DNA of 64,000 nt. Origin: Halorientalis sp. IM1011. GTDB lineage: Archaea; Halobacteriota; Halobacteria; Halobacteriales; Haloarculaceae. The position numbers and the translations under genes are program-made. Positions 1 to 8,077 of this stretch are shown here, piece by piece. A model generated the notes under the pieces. The model did not search any database. It worked only from the letters and a program-made list of their open reading frames with translations, and was not told the DNA's origin. Within the stretch, counting starts at the first letter, position 1. Each line of letters opens with the position of its first letter. The stretch spans positions 2,108,001 through 2,172,000 of the forward strand of contig NZ_CP019067.1 of the NCBI RefSeq assembly GCF_001989615.1, read 5' to 3'.

Positions 1-215
1 ACGGTCGCGGCGAGCGCTGGACCGGCGACCGCACCCAGCACTTCGGCCATCAACACGAAGAAGACGACCGGCTGGACCAGCGAACTGAACGTGACGTAGG
101 GGTTCCGGGAGGTCTTCCGGAGCCAGCGGGTCAGGCTGATCCGCATGTCCCCGACCGGCCCGTTCCCGTCAGCCCGCCGGGCGGTGTCGCTCCCGGCGTC
201 GTCAGCGTGACTCAT
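1..215 (-). CDS. ABC-2 type transporter permease, N-terminal part (cut by window edge)
   Basis: The frame reads leftward and leaves the window. The visible 71 residues have a polar, acidic start, then a basic stretch (LTRWLRKTSRNPYVTF) and the first hydrophobic helix (QPVVFFVLMAEVLGAVAG), the usual N-terminus of DrrB-like permeases. Its ATG overlaps the stop codon of the ATPase gene by 4 bp (ATGA), so the two are translated as a pair. Inferred role: membrane half of an ABC exporter for lipids or drugs. The substrate cannot be told. Confidence 0.8.
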   Translation of the reverse strand, partial: MSHADDAGSDTARRADGNGPVGDMRISLTRWLRKTSRNPYVTFSSLVQPVVFFVLMAEVLGAVAGPALAAT

Positions 216-1252
216 CGAGCCACCTCCAGTTCCCGGGTCGCACTGTCCTCGACCGATTCGAGGTCCTCGTCGGTGAGCCGGAGGAACACGTCGTCGAGTG
301 TCGGTGACCGCACGTCGAAGCCGGTGACGGCGACCCCCACCGAATCGAGCGCGCGGAACAGCCCGCCGATCCCGTCTCTGGCGTTCTCGGCCGTGATTGT
401 GAGCCCGTCGTCAGTGGGTTCGACGGTCGGGTCCTCGAAGACGCCCGACCGGTACACTGCTCGTGTCGCCCGATCCCTGTCGGCGGCGTCGACGAGGGTC
501 ACGTCGAATACGTCGCCACCGACGGCCGACTTCAGGGCGGCCGGTGTGTCGGTGGTGACGACCACGCCGTCCCGGAGCAAGGCCAGTCGGTCACAGAGTC
601 GGTCCACCTCTTCGAGGTACTGGGTCGTCAGGAACACCGACGTCCCGCGGTCGTTAATCGACTGCAGGTACTCCCAGAACTGGAGCCGCGCTTCGGGGTC
701 GAGGCCAGTCGTCGGTTCGTCGAGGAAGACGACCGGCGGCCGGTGGACGAGGACGGTCGCGGCGTCGAGCCGTTTCTGCATCCCGCCGGAGAACGTCTCC
801 GCACGCTCGTCGGCCACCTCATCCAGCCCGACGAGTTCGAGCAGGTCGGCGATTCGCTCGTCCCGCTCGGCTTTCGGGACGCCGTAGACCTCACAGGTGT
901 ACCGCACGTTCTCGCGGGCGGTCAGTTCCTCGTCGACGCTGGTCTCCTGAGCCATGTAGCCGATGGACTCGCGGACGGCCTGTGGCTCCTCGGTGGTGTC
1001 GTACCCGTTGATCCGCACCGAGCCCCGTGTCGGGTGCAACAGCGTCACGAGGGTCTTGATCGTGGTCGTTTTGCCGGCACCGTTCGGGCCGAGGAAGCCG
1101 AAGAACTCCCCGGCACCGACCGCGAGGTCGACGCCGCGGACGGCCTCGGTGCCGTCGGCGTAGGTGACGTGGACGTTCTCTGCTTCGATGGCGAGGTCAC
1201 CTGTCGGCGGGTCGGCCCTGTCCGTCTCGGTCGCTGGGCGTGTCGATTGCAT
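212..1252 (-). CDS. ABC transporter ATP-binding protein, DrrA-like
   Basis: 346-residue ATPase of an export-type ABC system. Walker A (GPNGAGKT) is at about residues 55-62, the signature SGGMQ at 154-158, and Walker B (VVFLDEP) at 173-179. The switch residue sits in LTTQYLEE, with Gln where many ABC proteins have His, as in DrrA-type exporters. A C-terminal domain of about 100 residues follows, as in DUF4162 ATPases. The permease gene overlaps it downstream, so they form an operon. The neighbouring Bat-type regulator on the same strand may control it, but that is only proximity. Confidence 0.92.
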   Translation of the reverse strand: MQSTRPATETDRADPPTGDLAIEAENVHVTYADGTEAVRGVDLAVGAGEFFGFLGPNGAGKTTTIKTLVTLLHPTRGSVRINGYDTTEEPQAVRESIGYMAQETSVDEELTARENVRYTCEVYGVPKAERDERIADLLELVGLDEVADERAETFSGGMQKRLDAATVLVHRPPVVFLDEPTTGLDPEARLQFWEYLQSINDRGTSVFLTTQYLEEVDRLCDRLALLRDGVVVTTDTPAALKSAVGGDVFDVTLVDAADRDRATRAVYRSGVFEDPTVEPTDDGLTITAENARDGIGGLFRALDSVGVAVTGFDVRSPTLDDVFLRLTDEDLESVEDSATRELEVAR

Positions 1253-1311
1253 CGCTGGACGCAGTGGTATCCCACCGACCGGGCTAACCCTGACTCTCAG
1301 CCGTCCGGCCG

Positions 1312-1319
1312 TTTAAGTA
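1312..1319 (-). promoter_or_regulatory. TATA-like box for the ABC operon
   Basis: On the minus strand this reads TACTTAAA, about 60 bases before the ABC ATPase start. It abuts the stop codon of the regulator gene, which is also on the minus strand, so the ABC operon probably has its own promoter. Confidence 0.45.
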
Positions 1320-2006
1320 TCAGTCGGGGAGTGGCGGCCAGGTCGAGGCGACAGTCGTCTCGATGACGTGGGCCTGGGCGCGCCGGAGGCGTTCGGATAG
1401 CGCGGAGGCAGTGATCCCCAGCTCCGCGGCTACGTCGTCCAGCGAGGCCATCCGTGGGATCTCGAAGTAGCCCATCTCGTAGGCGGTCCGGAGCGCTTCC
1501 TGCTGGCGGTCGGTCAGGCCCTCGCCCGGGGCCTCGGGTTCGCCGTCGCGGGTGAGCCGCCGGAGCCGAAAGCCCGCGTTCACCTGCCAGAACTCGCGGA
1601 ACTGATCGAATGCGTCGCGGTCGGCGAACCAGCCGGCCTGGATCCACCCGGTCGGCGTGGCCTCGATGCGCTCGATCAGTGCGTCAGTGGTCGCTAGCTC
1701 GCGCAGTCCGTCCAGGTCTTCGATGGCGTCGCCGAGCGTCCCCTCCAGACTCGTGGCGGGGACGGTCTGGTACTGCCGTGTCTCGCCCGCCTGCCCGACG
1801 AGCGTGTAATCGGCGACGAACGCTGCGGACTCGAAGGCCCGTTCGATCTCCTCGATCTCCCCGCCGGACACGTACGCGACGAACAGCGGCCAGTTCCCGT
1901 GATTGTACTGGATCTTCAGATCCAGTTGCGTCTCGGGAACGGCCTTCGCAACCGACACGAGCGGGAGCGCCTCACAGGCAATCTCGAATTCGGCGACCAG
2001 TCCCAT
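1320..2006 (-). CDS. Bat-type HTH transcriptional regulator
   Basis: 228 residues. The first 150 residues resemble the N-terminal sensing region of haloarchaeal bacterio-opsin-activator-like proteins. The C-terminal 60 carry the HTH_10 helix-turn-helix with the family signature LTDRQQEALRTAYEMGYFEIPR followed by DVAAELGITASALSERLRRA. No membrane segment is seen. These proteins are numerous in haloarchaea and their ligands are mostly unknown. The promoter region upstream holds a symmetric TTAAAC/GTTTAA pair. Confidence 0.88.
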   Translation of the reverse strand: MGLVAEFEIACEALPLVSVAKAVPETQLDLKIQYNHGNWPLFVAYVSGGEIEEIERAFESAAFVADYTLVGQAGETRQYQTVPATSLEGTLGDAIEDLDGLRELATTDALIERIEATPTGWIQAGWFADRDAFDQFREFWQVNAGFRLRRLTRDGEPEAPGEGLTDRQQEALRTAYEMGYFEIPRMASLDDVAAELGITASALSERLRRAQAHVIETTVASTWPPLPD

Positions 2007-2087
2007 GCCCGACAGATTCCCGCCCCGTCAGTTGTGCGTGTCGGACCGCGTCGATGTGTGCGGGTAATTCTCTCACCAGCCGTATGA

Positions 2088-2110
2088 TTAAACAGTATAA
2101 TTCCGTTTAA
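2088..2110. promoter_or_regulatory. Divergent promoter with inverted TTAAAC/GTTTAA
   Basis: An AT-rich island in GC-rich DNA between the leftward HTH regulator and the rightward 41-residue gene. TTAAAC (2088-2093) and GTTTAA (2105-2110) form an inverted repeat with an 11-bp spacer. It could be two back-to-back TATA boxes, a regulator site, or both. Confidence 0.5.
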
Positions 2111-2149
2111 GGGGCAGCGTTTTACGTGCGAATCGGAGACTGGCTGGTA

Positions 2150-2275
2150 ATGACACGCTACAGCGCCAGTCGGGGGATCATGTACTCGGCCCCGCCGGCG
2201 AACGACGAGGACGAGGAGGCGGTCGAGGCGGCGACGGCGGCCGAAAGCGGAGACCCGGCGGCCGCGGACGATTAG
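2150..2275 (+). CDS. Small acidic protein, 41 residues
   Basis: An ATG frame of 42 codons ending in TAG. The product starts MTRYSASRGIMYSAPPAN and ends in an acidic tail of Glu, Asp and Ala, the composition expected of a real haloarchaeal protein. It lies about 40 bases from an AT-rich promoter, and a hairpin with a T-run follows it. No function is recognised. The main doubt is its size. Confidence 0.6.
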   Translation: MTRYSASRGIMYSAPPANDEDEEAVEAATAAESGDPAAADD

Positions 2276-2306
2276 AGAACTCGGGCGGAGCGAGCGATAC
2301 GCGCGA

Positions 2307-2327
2307 CTCCGAACGGAGACGTTTTTT
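2307..2327 (+). terminator. Terminator-like hairpin with T-run
   Basis: CTCCG (2307-2311) pairs with CGGAG (2314-2318) across a 2-base loop, followed by six T at 2322-2327. It sits between the 41-residue gene and pdxT and probably ends the first transcript. The stem is only 5 bp. Confidence 0.45.
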
Positions 2328-2350
2328 CGCGCAGGCGCTAACGGGGAGTA

Positions 2351-2935
2351 ATGACTGTGACTGCAGGCGTCGTCGCCGTGCAGGGCGACGTGAGCGAACA
2401 CGCCGGGGCTATCGAGCGGGCAGCCGCCGCTCACGGCGAGGACGCCGAGGTGCGGGAGATCCGCGAGTCGGGCATCGTCCCGGAGTGTGACCTCTTGCTG
2501 TTGCCCGGCGGCGAGTCGACGACCATCTCCCGACTCCTCCACAGCGAGGGGATCGCGCCGGAAATCGTCGACCACGTCGCGGCGGACAAGCCGGTCCTGG
2601 CGACGTGTGCGGGGTTGATCGTCCTGTCGACGGATGCCAACGACGACCGCGTCGAGACGCTGGATCTGGTTGACGCGACCGTCGAGCGCAACGCCTTCGG
2701 CCGGCAGAAGGACAGCTTCGAGGCACCACTGGACGTGGTGGGACTCGACGATCCCTTCCACGCCGTGTTCATCCGCGCGCCGCTGATCGAGTCGGTCGGT
2801 GAGGCCGAGGTACTGGCCGAGTGGGACGGCCGACCGGTCGCGATACGGGACGGCCCGGTCGTCGGGACCTCCTTCCACCCGGAACTGACCGACGACGCGC
2901 GGATCCACGATCTGGCCTTCTTCGCGGAGAACTGA
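2351..2935 (+). CDS. pdxT: Pyridoxal 5'-phosphate synthase glutaminase subunit PdxT
   Basis: 194 residues, normal length for PdxT. It frees ammonia from glutamine and passes it to PdxS, which makes pyridoxal 5'-phosphate from ribose 5-phosphate and glyceraldehyde 3-phosphate. Class I amidotransferase landmarks are present: PGGEST near residue 52, the nucleophile Cys in LATCAGL, and the His/Glu pair in SFHPEL near the C-terminus. pdxS is not in the window. The start ATG is preceded by GGGGAG. Confidence 0.95.
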   Translation: MTVTAGVVAVQGDVSEHAGAIERAAAAHGEDAEVREIRESGIVPECDLLLLPGGESTTISRLLHSEGIAPEIVDHVAADKPVLATCAGLIVLSTDANDDRVETLDLVDATVERNAFGRQKDSFEAPLDVVGLDDPFHAVFIRAPLIESVGEAEVLAEWDGRPVAIRDGPVVGTSFHPELTDDARIHDLAFFAEN

Positions 2936-2986
2936 CCGGCGGGCCGGGAGCCGGGGTTTTTGCCCACGCACGCCCTCCGATCGGGT

Positions 2987-3433
2987 ATGGACGCGACAAT
3001 CGAAGGCGTACGGGTCGCCGGCACGCCTACGGGGCCGGTGCCGGTCGTCCTGCTCGCGGTCGAGGGCGAGTCGGACCAGTTGCCGATCTTCGTCGGCTTC
3101 GACGAGGCCGCGAGCATCGCCCGCGGGCTCGATGCCGAGGACGTGGGTCGGCCGCTGACCCACGACCTCGCGCTGGATCTCGTCGAGGAACTCGGTGGCC
3201 GGATCGAGCGCGTGGTCGTCAGCGACGTGGACGAGGGGACCTACATCGCGGACCTCCACGTCGCGACACCTCGGGAATCGGTCGTAATCGACGCACGGCC
3301 GAGCGACTCGCTGGCGCTGGCCGCCCGGACGAACGCGCCGGTGGCGGTCGACGAATCGGTCTTCGAGGAGGGCCGACGCGACCCCGGGGAGTTCGAAGAG
3401 ATGGACGACATCCGCGAAGTGATGGAAGTTTAG
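2987..3433 (+). CDS. Bifunctional nuclease family protein (DUF151)
   Basis: 148 residues from the ATG. A TTG 27 bases upstream is in frame but less likely. The sequence fits the DUF151 family: an N-terminal beta-rich part (MDATIEGVRVAG, VPVVLLAVEGESDQLPIFVG), then the conserved RPSDSLALAARTNAPVAVDESVF. Some family members have DNase/RNase activity; the role in archaea is not established. It lies 51 bp after pdxT and 22 bp before hisE on the same strand. Confidence 0.85.
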   Translation: MDATIEGVRVAGTPTGPVPVVLLAVEGESDQLPIFVGFDEAASIARGLDAEDVGRPLTHDLALDLVEELGGRIERVVVSDVDEGTYIADLHVATPRESVVIDARPSDSLALAARTNAPVAVDESVFEEGRRDPGEFEEMDDIREVMEV

Positions 3434-3455
3434 TCGCCGCGTCCGAAGGTCGGGC

Positions 3456-3749
3456 ATGGACGACACCGACGCCGTGCTCGACGAGCTGTTCGCGGTGATC
3501 GAGGACCGCAAGGAGACCCTGCCCGAGGACTCCTACACCGCCTCGCTGTTCACCCACGAGAAAGGCGAGAACGCGGTGCTGGAGAAACTCGGCGAGGAGT
3601 CGACCGAACTCCTGCTGGCGGCCAAAGACGACGACCACGAGGAGATCGCCCACGAGGCCGCCGACATCGTCTACCACATGCTCGTCTTGCTCTCGATGAA
3701 AGGGATGGACGTGTCGGACCTGCGGGCGGAGTTGCGGGAGCGGCGGTAG
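3456..3749 (+). CDS. hisE: Phosphoribosyl-ATP pyrophosphatase
   Basis: 97 residues, typical for stand-alone HisE. It removes pyrophosphate from phosphoribosyl-ATP, the second step of histidine synthesis. The MazG-like helical motif is clear: KLGEESTELLLAAKD with the metal-binding EExxE pattern, then HEAADIVYHMLVLL. It is 22 bp after the DUF151 gene. hisH lies 42 kb away in the same window, so the histidine genes are scattered. Confidence 0.95.
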   Translation: MDDTDAVLDELFAVIEDRKETLPEDSYTASLFTHEKGENAVLEKLGEESTELLLAAKDDDHEEIAHEAADIVYHMLVLLSMKGMDVSDLRAELRERR

Positions 3750-3751
3750 CG

Positions 3752-4114
3752 TTATCTCCCCACCAGCCCGCCGACCGCACCCCCGATGGCGCTGTCGATT
3801 GCCAGAACCAGCGCGACGACGGCCCCGAAGACGAACACGCCGGCGCCCAGCAGGCCGGCGGCCGGGCCGACGACGACACCGCCCACCAGCCCAGCGCCGA
3901 GGCCGAACAGGACGGCCAGCACGATCCCACCGATCGCGCCCGCGAGCAGGCCGTGCCAGAGGCCGCTCCCGATCCCACCGCCGGCGACGTAGCCCGCGGC
4001 GAACCCGCCGAGCAGACCCGCGCCGATGTGGCCGATCACGGGGATGGCGAAGGCGAAGATCCCGGCGACGATACTCACGAGGAAGCCGATACCGACGGCG
4101 CGCCAGTCTGTCAT
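3752..4114 (-). CDS. Small Gly-rich membrane protein (DUF5518-like)
   Basis: 120 residues starting MTDWRAVGIGFLVSIVAG. Almost all of it is hydrophobic and Gly/Ala-rich, with about four membrane helices and Gly repeats such as GGFAAGYVAGGGIGSG and GLGAGLVGGVVVG. It looks like the DUF5518 family of haloarchaeal membrane proteins; the function is unknown. It converges on hisE with a 2-bp gap and is divergent from the NOG1-type GTPase. Longer upstream starts lie in antisense coding DNA and are not credible. Confidence 0.8.
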   Translation of the reverse strand: MTDWRAVGIGFLVSIVAGIFAFAIPVIGHIGAGLLGGFAAGYVAGGGIGSGLWHGLLAGAIGGIVLAVLFGLGAGLVGGVVVGPAAGLLGAGVFVFGAVVALVLAIDSAIGGAVGGLVGR

Positions 4115-4229
4115 GGCCCCACTGTCGGCCGCCGCGTGGAAAACGAAACCGTCGAGGTCGCCGTCGGGTGGTCGCTCGTTCGTTGCGGGCTGGAGGCCAC
4201 GGCGGCGCGAGTGGGGGCCAAGGGACGCG

Positions 4230-4238
4230 CTTTTATGC
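4230..4238 (+). promoter_or_regulatory. TATA-like box for the NOG1-type GTPase
   Basis: CTTTTATGC centred about 28 bases before the ATG at 4262. The spacing predicts a leaderless transcript and supports that start over in-frame upstream codons. Confidence 0.6.
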
Positions 4239-4261
4239 CCGAACCGTCTACGAACGCCAAC

Positions 4262-5227
4262 ATGATTCTCGAGGACCTCCCGACGACGCCCACGTCGGAG
4301 GAGCTGATCGACCAGGCGTTCTCCCGGGCAGCTCGCGCAGGCCGGGCCAAATCCGGCTACGATGCCCAGCAGTCGATGCTCCAGACCGCAGCGAACGTCG
4401 TCTCGGACAACCTCGAGAACGTCGTCACCGCGTGGCCCGACATCGACGAACTCGATCCGTTCTACCGCGAACTGATCGATGCCCTCGTGGGTATCGACGA
4501 CCTGCGCCAGCATCTCTCGGAGATCAGCTGGGCCAGCCGGAAGGCAGGCGACATCCGCGACGAGTACCAGAGCCGCTTCCGCGAGGTCGACGCCGACGGG
4601 GCCAAGAAACTCCGCAAGCAGGCCTTCGCCCGCATGGCCGACGTGGTCGAGGAGGTCGAGGACGACCTGCTCGCGGTCAACGAGGCCCGCAACACGCTGC
4701 GTGAGCTGCCGGATATCCGGCCCGACGAGCCGACCATCGTCGTCGCGGGGTACCCCAACGTCGGCAAATCGTCCTTCGTCAACCGGGTGACCAACGCCCG
4801 CAACGAGACGGCCTCCTACCCGTTCACGACGACCGAGATCCGCGTGGGCCACATCGAGCGCGATCACATCCGGTATCAACTGGTGGATACCCCGGGGCTG
4901 CTGGACCGCCCGCCGGAGGACCGCAACGAGATCGAATCCCAGGCCGTGAGTGCGCTGGAACACCTCGCCGACGCCATGCTCGTGATGGTCGACGCGAGCG
5001 GCGAGTGTGGGTACCCCCTCGACGTGCAACTGGAACTCCGGGACGCGCTGGAAGCGCGCTTCGCGGACGTGCCGGTGCTGACGGTCTGTAACAAGAGCGA
5101 CCGCTCGACCGACGTGGAGGCCGACCACTACATGAGCGTCACCGAGGGTGAGAACATTCAGGGGACGCTCGATGCAGCGGTCGAGGCGGTCGGGTACGAA
5201 CCGGAACTGCCCTACGACGACCGGTAG
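4262..5227 (+). CDS. NOG1-family GTPase
   Basis: 321 residues. The N-terminal helical part (1-150) starts MILEDLPTTPTSEELIDQAF as in archaeal NOG1 proteins. The G domain shows G1 AGYPNVGKS (about 162-170), the switch Thr region YPFTTTEIRVGH, G3 DTPGLLD (209-215) and G4 NKSD. NOG1 proteins are OBG-type GTPases linked to assembly of the large ribosomal subunit in eukaryotes; the same role in archaea is inference. The stop codon directly abuts the stop of the convergent DUF389 gene. Confidence 0.92.
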   Translation: MILEDLPTTPTSEELIDQAFSRAARAGRAKSGYDAQQSMLQTAANVVSDNLENVVTAWPDIDELDPFYRELIDALVGIDDLRQHLSEISWASRKAGDIRDEYQSRFREVDADGAKKLRKQAFARMADVVEEVEDDLLAVNEARNTLRELPDIRPDEPTIVVAGYPNVGKSSFVNRVTNARNETASYPFTTTEIRVGHIERDHIRYQLVDTPGLLDRPPEDRNEIESQAVSALEHLADAMLVMVDASGECGYPLDVQLELRDALEARFADVPVLTVCNKSDRSTDVEADHYMSVTEGENIQGTLDAAVEAVGYEPELPYDDR

Positions 5228-6526
5228 TCAGTCGGCTTGCTCGATGGTGACGTAGCGGACCTGCGTCCGTACGTCGTGGCCGGCCCCGTCGTCGACTGCA
5301 GTGTCGATTCGCTCGGCGAGTCCGCCGACCGCTTCCCCGTTCTCGGGTGGCACGCCGACGGTCACGACGACCCGATCGGGCCGGCTCAACAGGATCCCGT
5401 CGGTGAACTCGACTTGCGTGTCCAGGTGTGTCGCCCGCTCGTTCTCGGCGACGACGCCCTCGACGCCGTCGCGAATGTCCGCCTCGGTCTCGGCGTTCTG
5501 GAAGGAGTTGTAGGTGACACCGCCGAGGAAGACCGAGAGGACGGCGATGGCGACCGCGAGGATGGCGACGCGTTTCAGCACGGCGCTTCGAGCCTCGTCG
5601 AGTCGGAACCAGTGGCGGGGTCGGTAGCCGTTGTACCAGAGGACGGCGATGGCGGCGACGTTGATCGAGAGCCCGTTGACCAGGGCGAGGACGCCGGAGC
5701 CGATGCTGACCATCGGGAGGCCCCACGCGATGCCGATCCCGACGGTGGCGGCCGGCGGGATCAGTGCCACGGCGATCATGACGCCGACGATGGCCGCCGA
5801 GACGCCCGAGGACAAAGAGAGCGCGCCCGCGACGCCGGCACCGAGCGCGACGGCGAGCGAGAGGAAGTCGGGTGCCAGTCGCTCGCGGATCTCGGGGACT
5901 TCGGTGATCTCGATACCGGGCGGTATGAGGTGAGCGTACCGGACGAAGACGGCGAAGGCGGCGGCGCTGACGACCGCCAGCGACATGCCGAGCACCTGGA
6001 GCTTGACGCCGCGGTTGAACAGTTCCTGCTCGTCGAGCACCGTGCCGACGCTCGCGGCCATCGCCGGGCCGATCAGTGGGGCGATGACCATCGAGCCGAC
6101 GACGACGGCCGGGGAGTCGAGCAACAGGCCGGCGGTGGCGATGATGGCGCTGATGACCGTCATCGTCGCGTAGATTCGGAGCGCCGGCGCGAGTTCCTCC
6201 GCCCGAGTCTGTAACTCCTCACGGGCGATCCGTCCCTCGTCGACTTCTTCCTCTTCGGCGTACCGGTCCTCCAGTTCCTCGAACCGGCGGGAAACGACGG
6301 TGCTGGCCTCGACGACGACGGTGTAGGCTTCGTCGTCGATGCCCGCCTCCCGGAGCCGTTCGAGTACGGGTTCGACCGCGGGGTTGGGCAGCGGCACGTG
6401 GACGATGGCCGTGAACTCCCGGCCGCTGGTCTCGTCGGTGACGACGTAGTCGACGCCCTCGTCGTCGAGCGCCCCGAGGACCGTCTCGCGTTTCCCCGTC
6501 GGGATTGTCACCTGGAGGAGTCGCAC
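5228..6526 (-). CDS. DUF389 (TIGR00341-like) multi-span membrane protein
   Basis: 432 residues. An N-terminal soluble domain (1-80) starts MRLLQVTIPTGKRETVLGALDDEGVDY. The core has several membrane helices with the family's conserved region SAIIATAGLLLDSPAVVVGSMVIAPLIGP and GVMIAVALIPPAATVGIGIAWG. A small extracellular or cytoplasmic C-terminal domain follows. The transport function of this family has not been established. It is convergent with the NOG1-type GTPase and divergent from engB. Confidence 0.88.
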   Translation of the reverse strand: MRLLQVTIPTGKRETVLGALDDEGVDYVVTDETSGREFTAIVHVPLPNPAVEPVLERLREAGIDDEAYTVVVEASTVVSRRFEELEDRYAEEEEVDEGRIAREELQTRAEELAPALRIYATMTVISAIIATAGLLLDSPAVVVGSMVIAPLIGPAMAASVGTVLDEQELFNRGVKLQVLGMSLAVVSAAAFAVFVRYAHLIPPGIEITEVPEIRERLAPDFLSLAVALGAGVAGALSLSSGVSAAIVGVMIAVALIPPAATVGIGIAWGLPMVSIGSGVLALVNGLSINVAAIAVLWYNGYRPRHWFRLDEARSAVLKRVAILAVAIAVLSVFLGGVTYNSFQNAETEADIRDGVEGVVAENERATHLDTQVEFTDGILLSRPDRVVVTVGVPPENGEAVGGLAERIDTAVDDGAGHDVRTQVRYVTIEQAD

Positions 6527-6606
6527 ACTCGCTCCTCGAACGGGGAGGGGAAATACGTGGTGGGCCGTGGTGACCGTCTCGACCCCGTCCGTCGGAAACA
6601 GCGGCC

Positions 6607-6612
6607 CTTATC
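6607..6612 (+). promoter_or_regulatory. TATA-like box for engB
   Basis: CTTATC centred 27-28 bases before the ATG at 6637. It supports that ATG (leaderless) rather than the in-frame GTG at 6616, which would lie upstream of the predicted transcript start. Confidence 0.55.
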
Positions 6613-6636
6613 CGCGTGAGCCGTCTACGCTCGTCC

Positions 6637-7254
6637 ATGTTCGATTCGCGGCCGGATCGCAGCGCGGAGGTCGTCCTCGTGGGACGCTCGAACGTCGGGA
6701 AGTCCACGTTGATGCGCGAACTGACCGGGCACACCTTCGACACGGGCCAGCGGCCGGGTGTCACCCGCCAGCCCAACCACTACGACTGGAACGCAGAGGA
6801 CTTCGTCATCACCGACCTCCCCGGCTTCGGGTTCATGAAAGGCGTCCCCGACGAGGTCCGCGAGGAGATCAAAGACGACATCGTCGCCTACCTCGAACGC
6901 CACGCCGAGCAGATACTCGTCGCCGTCCTCGTGGTCGACGGCAAAGCCGTCATCGACATCATCGACCGCCACTCCGGTCCCGACGAGATCCCACACGACG
7001 TGGAGATGTTCCACTTCCTGCGCGAGATGGGCATTCCCGTCGTCGTCGCGGTCAACAAGATGGACAAGGTCGACGACCGCGACGAGCGACTGGACGCCCT
7101 CTGTGACCGACTCGGACTGCTCCCGCCGTGGCAACAGTGGCAGGAGACGATCGCCCCGATCACCGCCAAGCGCGGCTCCATCGAACCCATGACCGAGGCC
7201 GTCCGCAACCACCTCCACGAACAGCAACGCGACGATCTCTTTACCTTTTTCTGA
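6637..7254 (+). CDS. engB: EngB-type GTP-binding protein
   Basis: 205 residues from the ATG chosen by promoter spacing. G1 is GRSNVGKST, followed by [13 protein letters not shown] (G2 region), G3 DLPGFG and G4 NKMD. EngB/YsxC GTPases help assemble the large ribosomal subunit in bacteria, and the archaeal members are presumed to act on ribosomes too. The usual EngB length is about 200 residues. It is followed by a 318-bp gap. Confidence 0.92.
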   Translation: MFDSRPDRSAEVVLVGRSNVGKSTLMRELTGHTFDTGQRPGVTRQPNHYDWNAEDFVITDLPGFGFMKGVPDEVREEIKDDIVAYLERHAEQILVAVLVVDGKAVIDIIDRHSGPDEIPHDVEMFHFLREMGIPVVVAVNKMDKVDDRDERLDALCDRLGLLPPWQQWQETIAPITAKRGSIEPMTEAVRNHLHEQQRDDLFTFF

Positions 7255-7572
7255 CAGGGTTAATTCCGCCGTATTATATCGCGTGAAAAATACGGGGGAT
7301 GATCGAGTCGCGGATCTATCCGGCGATGGAGATCGTCGTTACTCGGTGGGAGCGTAGAAAACGGGGGGTAGAGGGGGATGTTGGGGGGTGGCACCCGAAA
7401 ATTGGGTGCGCTCGAAGTTTAGAGCCTGATAATAATGAACCTTCCGGCTGACGACCCTCGTGACAAGTGTCGAACATTCTCGGACGGTCGATCGCGTAGT
7501 CGGTGGCGAGGCGACCGCCGCTCGGATCGGGGTGGTGAAAGGGCTTAGTGGGCCGGCCGCCAATGGGGAGGC
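7255..7572 (+). other. 318-bp intergenic stretch: AT-rich box, G-rich tract, hairpin
   Basis: Begins with an AT-rich box (GTATTATATCGCG, 7271-7283) that could start a transcript near 7299. A doubtful 50-codon frame (ATG 7299 to TGA 7451) begins there. Between 7346 and 7392 the top strand is strongly G-rich with runs of five and six G. A perfect hairpin GCACCC/GGGTGC (7391-7396/7404-7409, loop GAAAATT) follows. Near 7548 a CTTAGT box lies about 25 bases before the rimI start. Confidence 0.5.
7391..7409 (+). terminator. Hairpin GCACCC-GAAAATT-GGGTGC
   Basis: 6-bp perfect stem with a 7-base AT-rich loop, just after the G-rich tract downstream of engB. It lacks a T-run, so a terminator role is a guess. 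RNA processing or a regulatory role is equally possible. Confidence 0.35.
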
Positions 7573-8046
7573 GTGACAACGCCCGCATCCGAGACCGAGA
7601 CGCCCGCGCCGACCGTTCGTGAGGCGGTCCAGGCGGATCTGCTCGCGGTGTACCGGATCGAGAAGGCCTCGTTCCCCCAGCCGTGGCCCTTCGCCGCCTT
7701 CCAGCGGTTTATCGGGGAACCGGGCTTTCTGATCGCGGAGGTCGGGGCCGGGGTCGCGGGTTATATCGTCGCCGACTCGATCCCCAACCACGGGCGGCCG
7801 CTGGGCCACGTCAAGGACCTCGCCGTCCACCCCGACCAGCGGGGCCAGGGCGTCGGCTCCACGCTGCTCCGGCGGGCGATGGGCGTCATGCGCGCCGAGG
7901 GCGTCGCCGAAGTCAAACTCGAAGTCCGGGAGGGAAACGACGCGGCGCGGGACCTCTACGAGTCGTTCGGGTTCGAACACCGGCGGACCGTCCCCCGCTA
8001 CTACGACGACGGCGAGAACGCGCTCGTGCTGGTCGCCGACCTGTAA
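7573..8046 (+). CDS. rimI: Ribosomal protein alanine N-acetyltransferase, RimI type
   Basis: 157 residues from a GTG start. GNAT fold landmarks are present: the acetyl-CoA loop region HVKDLAVHPDQRGQGVGSTLLRRAM (R/Q-x-x-G-x-G/A pattern) and the C-terminal EVREGNDAARDLYESFGFEHRRTVPRYYDDG typical of RimI/Naa10-like enzymes. Archaeal RimI homologues acetylate protein N-termini in general, so substrates may be broader than ribosomal proteins. The GTG is placed by the CTTAGT box about 25 bases upstream and by conservation of the frame. Confidence 0.9.
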   Translation: MTTPASETETPAPTVREAVQADLLAVYRIEKASFPQPWPFAAFQRFIGEPGFLIAEVGAGVAGYIVADSIPNHGRPLGHVKDLAVHPDQRGQGVGSTLLRRAMGVMRAEGVAEVKLEVREGNDAARDLYESFGFEHRRTVPRYYDDGENALVLVADL

Positions 8047-8047
8047 G

Positions 8048-8055
8048 GTCTATCC
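8048..8055 (+). promoter_or_regulatory. TATA-like box for the DUF5810-like gene
   Basis: GTCTATCC centred about 27 bases before the ATG at 8078. It overlaps the end region of rimI and predicts a leaderless transcript. Confidence 0.4.
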
Positions 8056-8077
8056 GTCCGCGGGCGTACGCTCGGGT

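Noticed and set aside
1916-3511. A long leftward open frame across the pdxT and DUF151 region.
   Set aside because: It is the antisense shadow of pdxT, DUF151 and hisE, which have clear family motifs. High-GC DNA gives many such frames.
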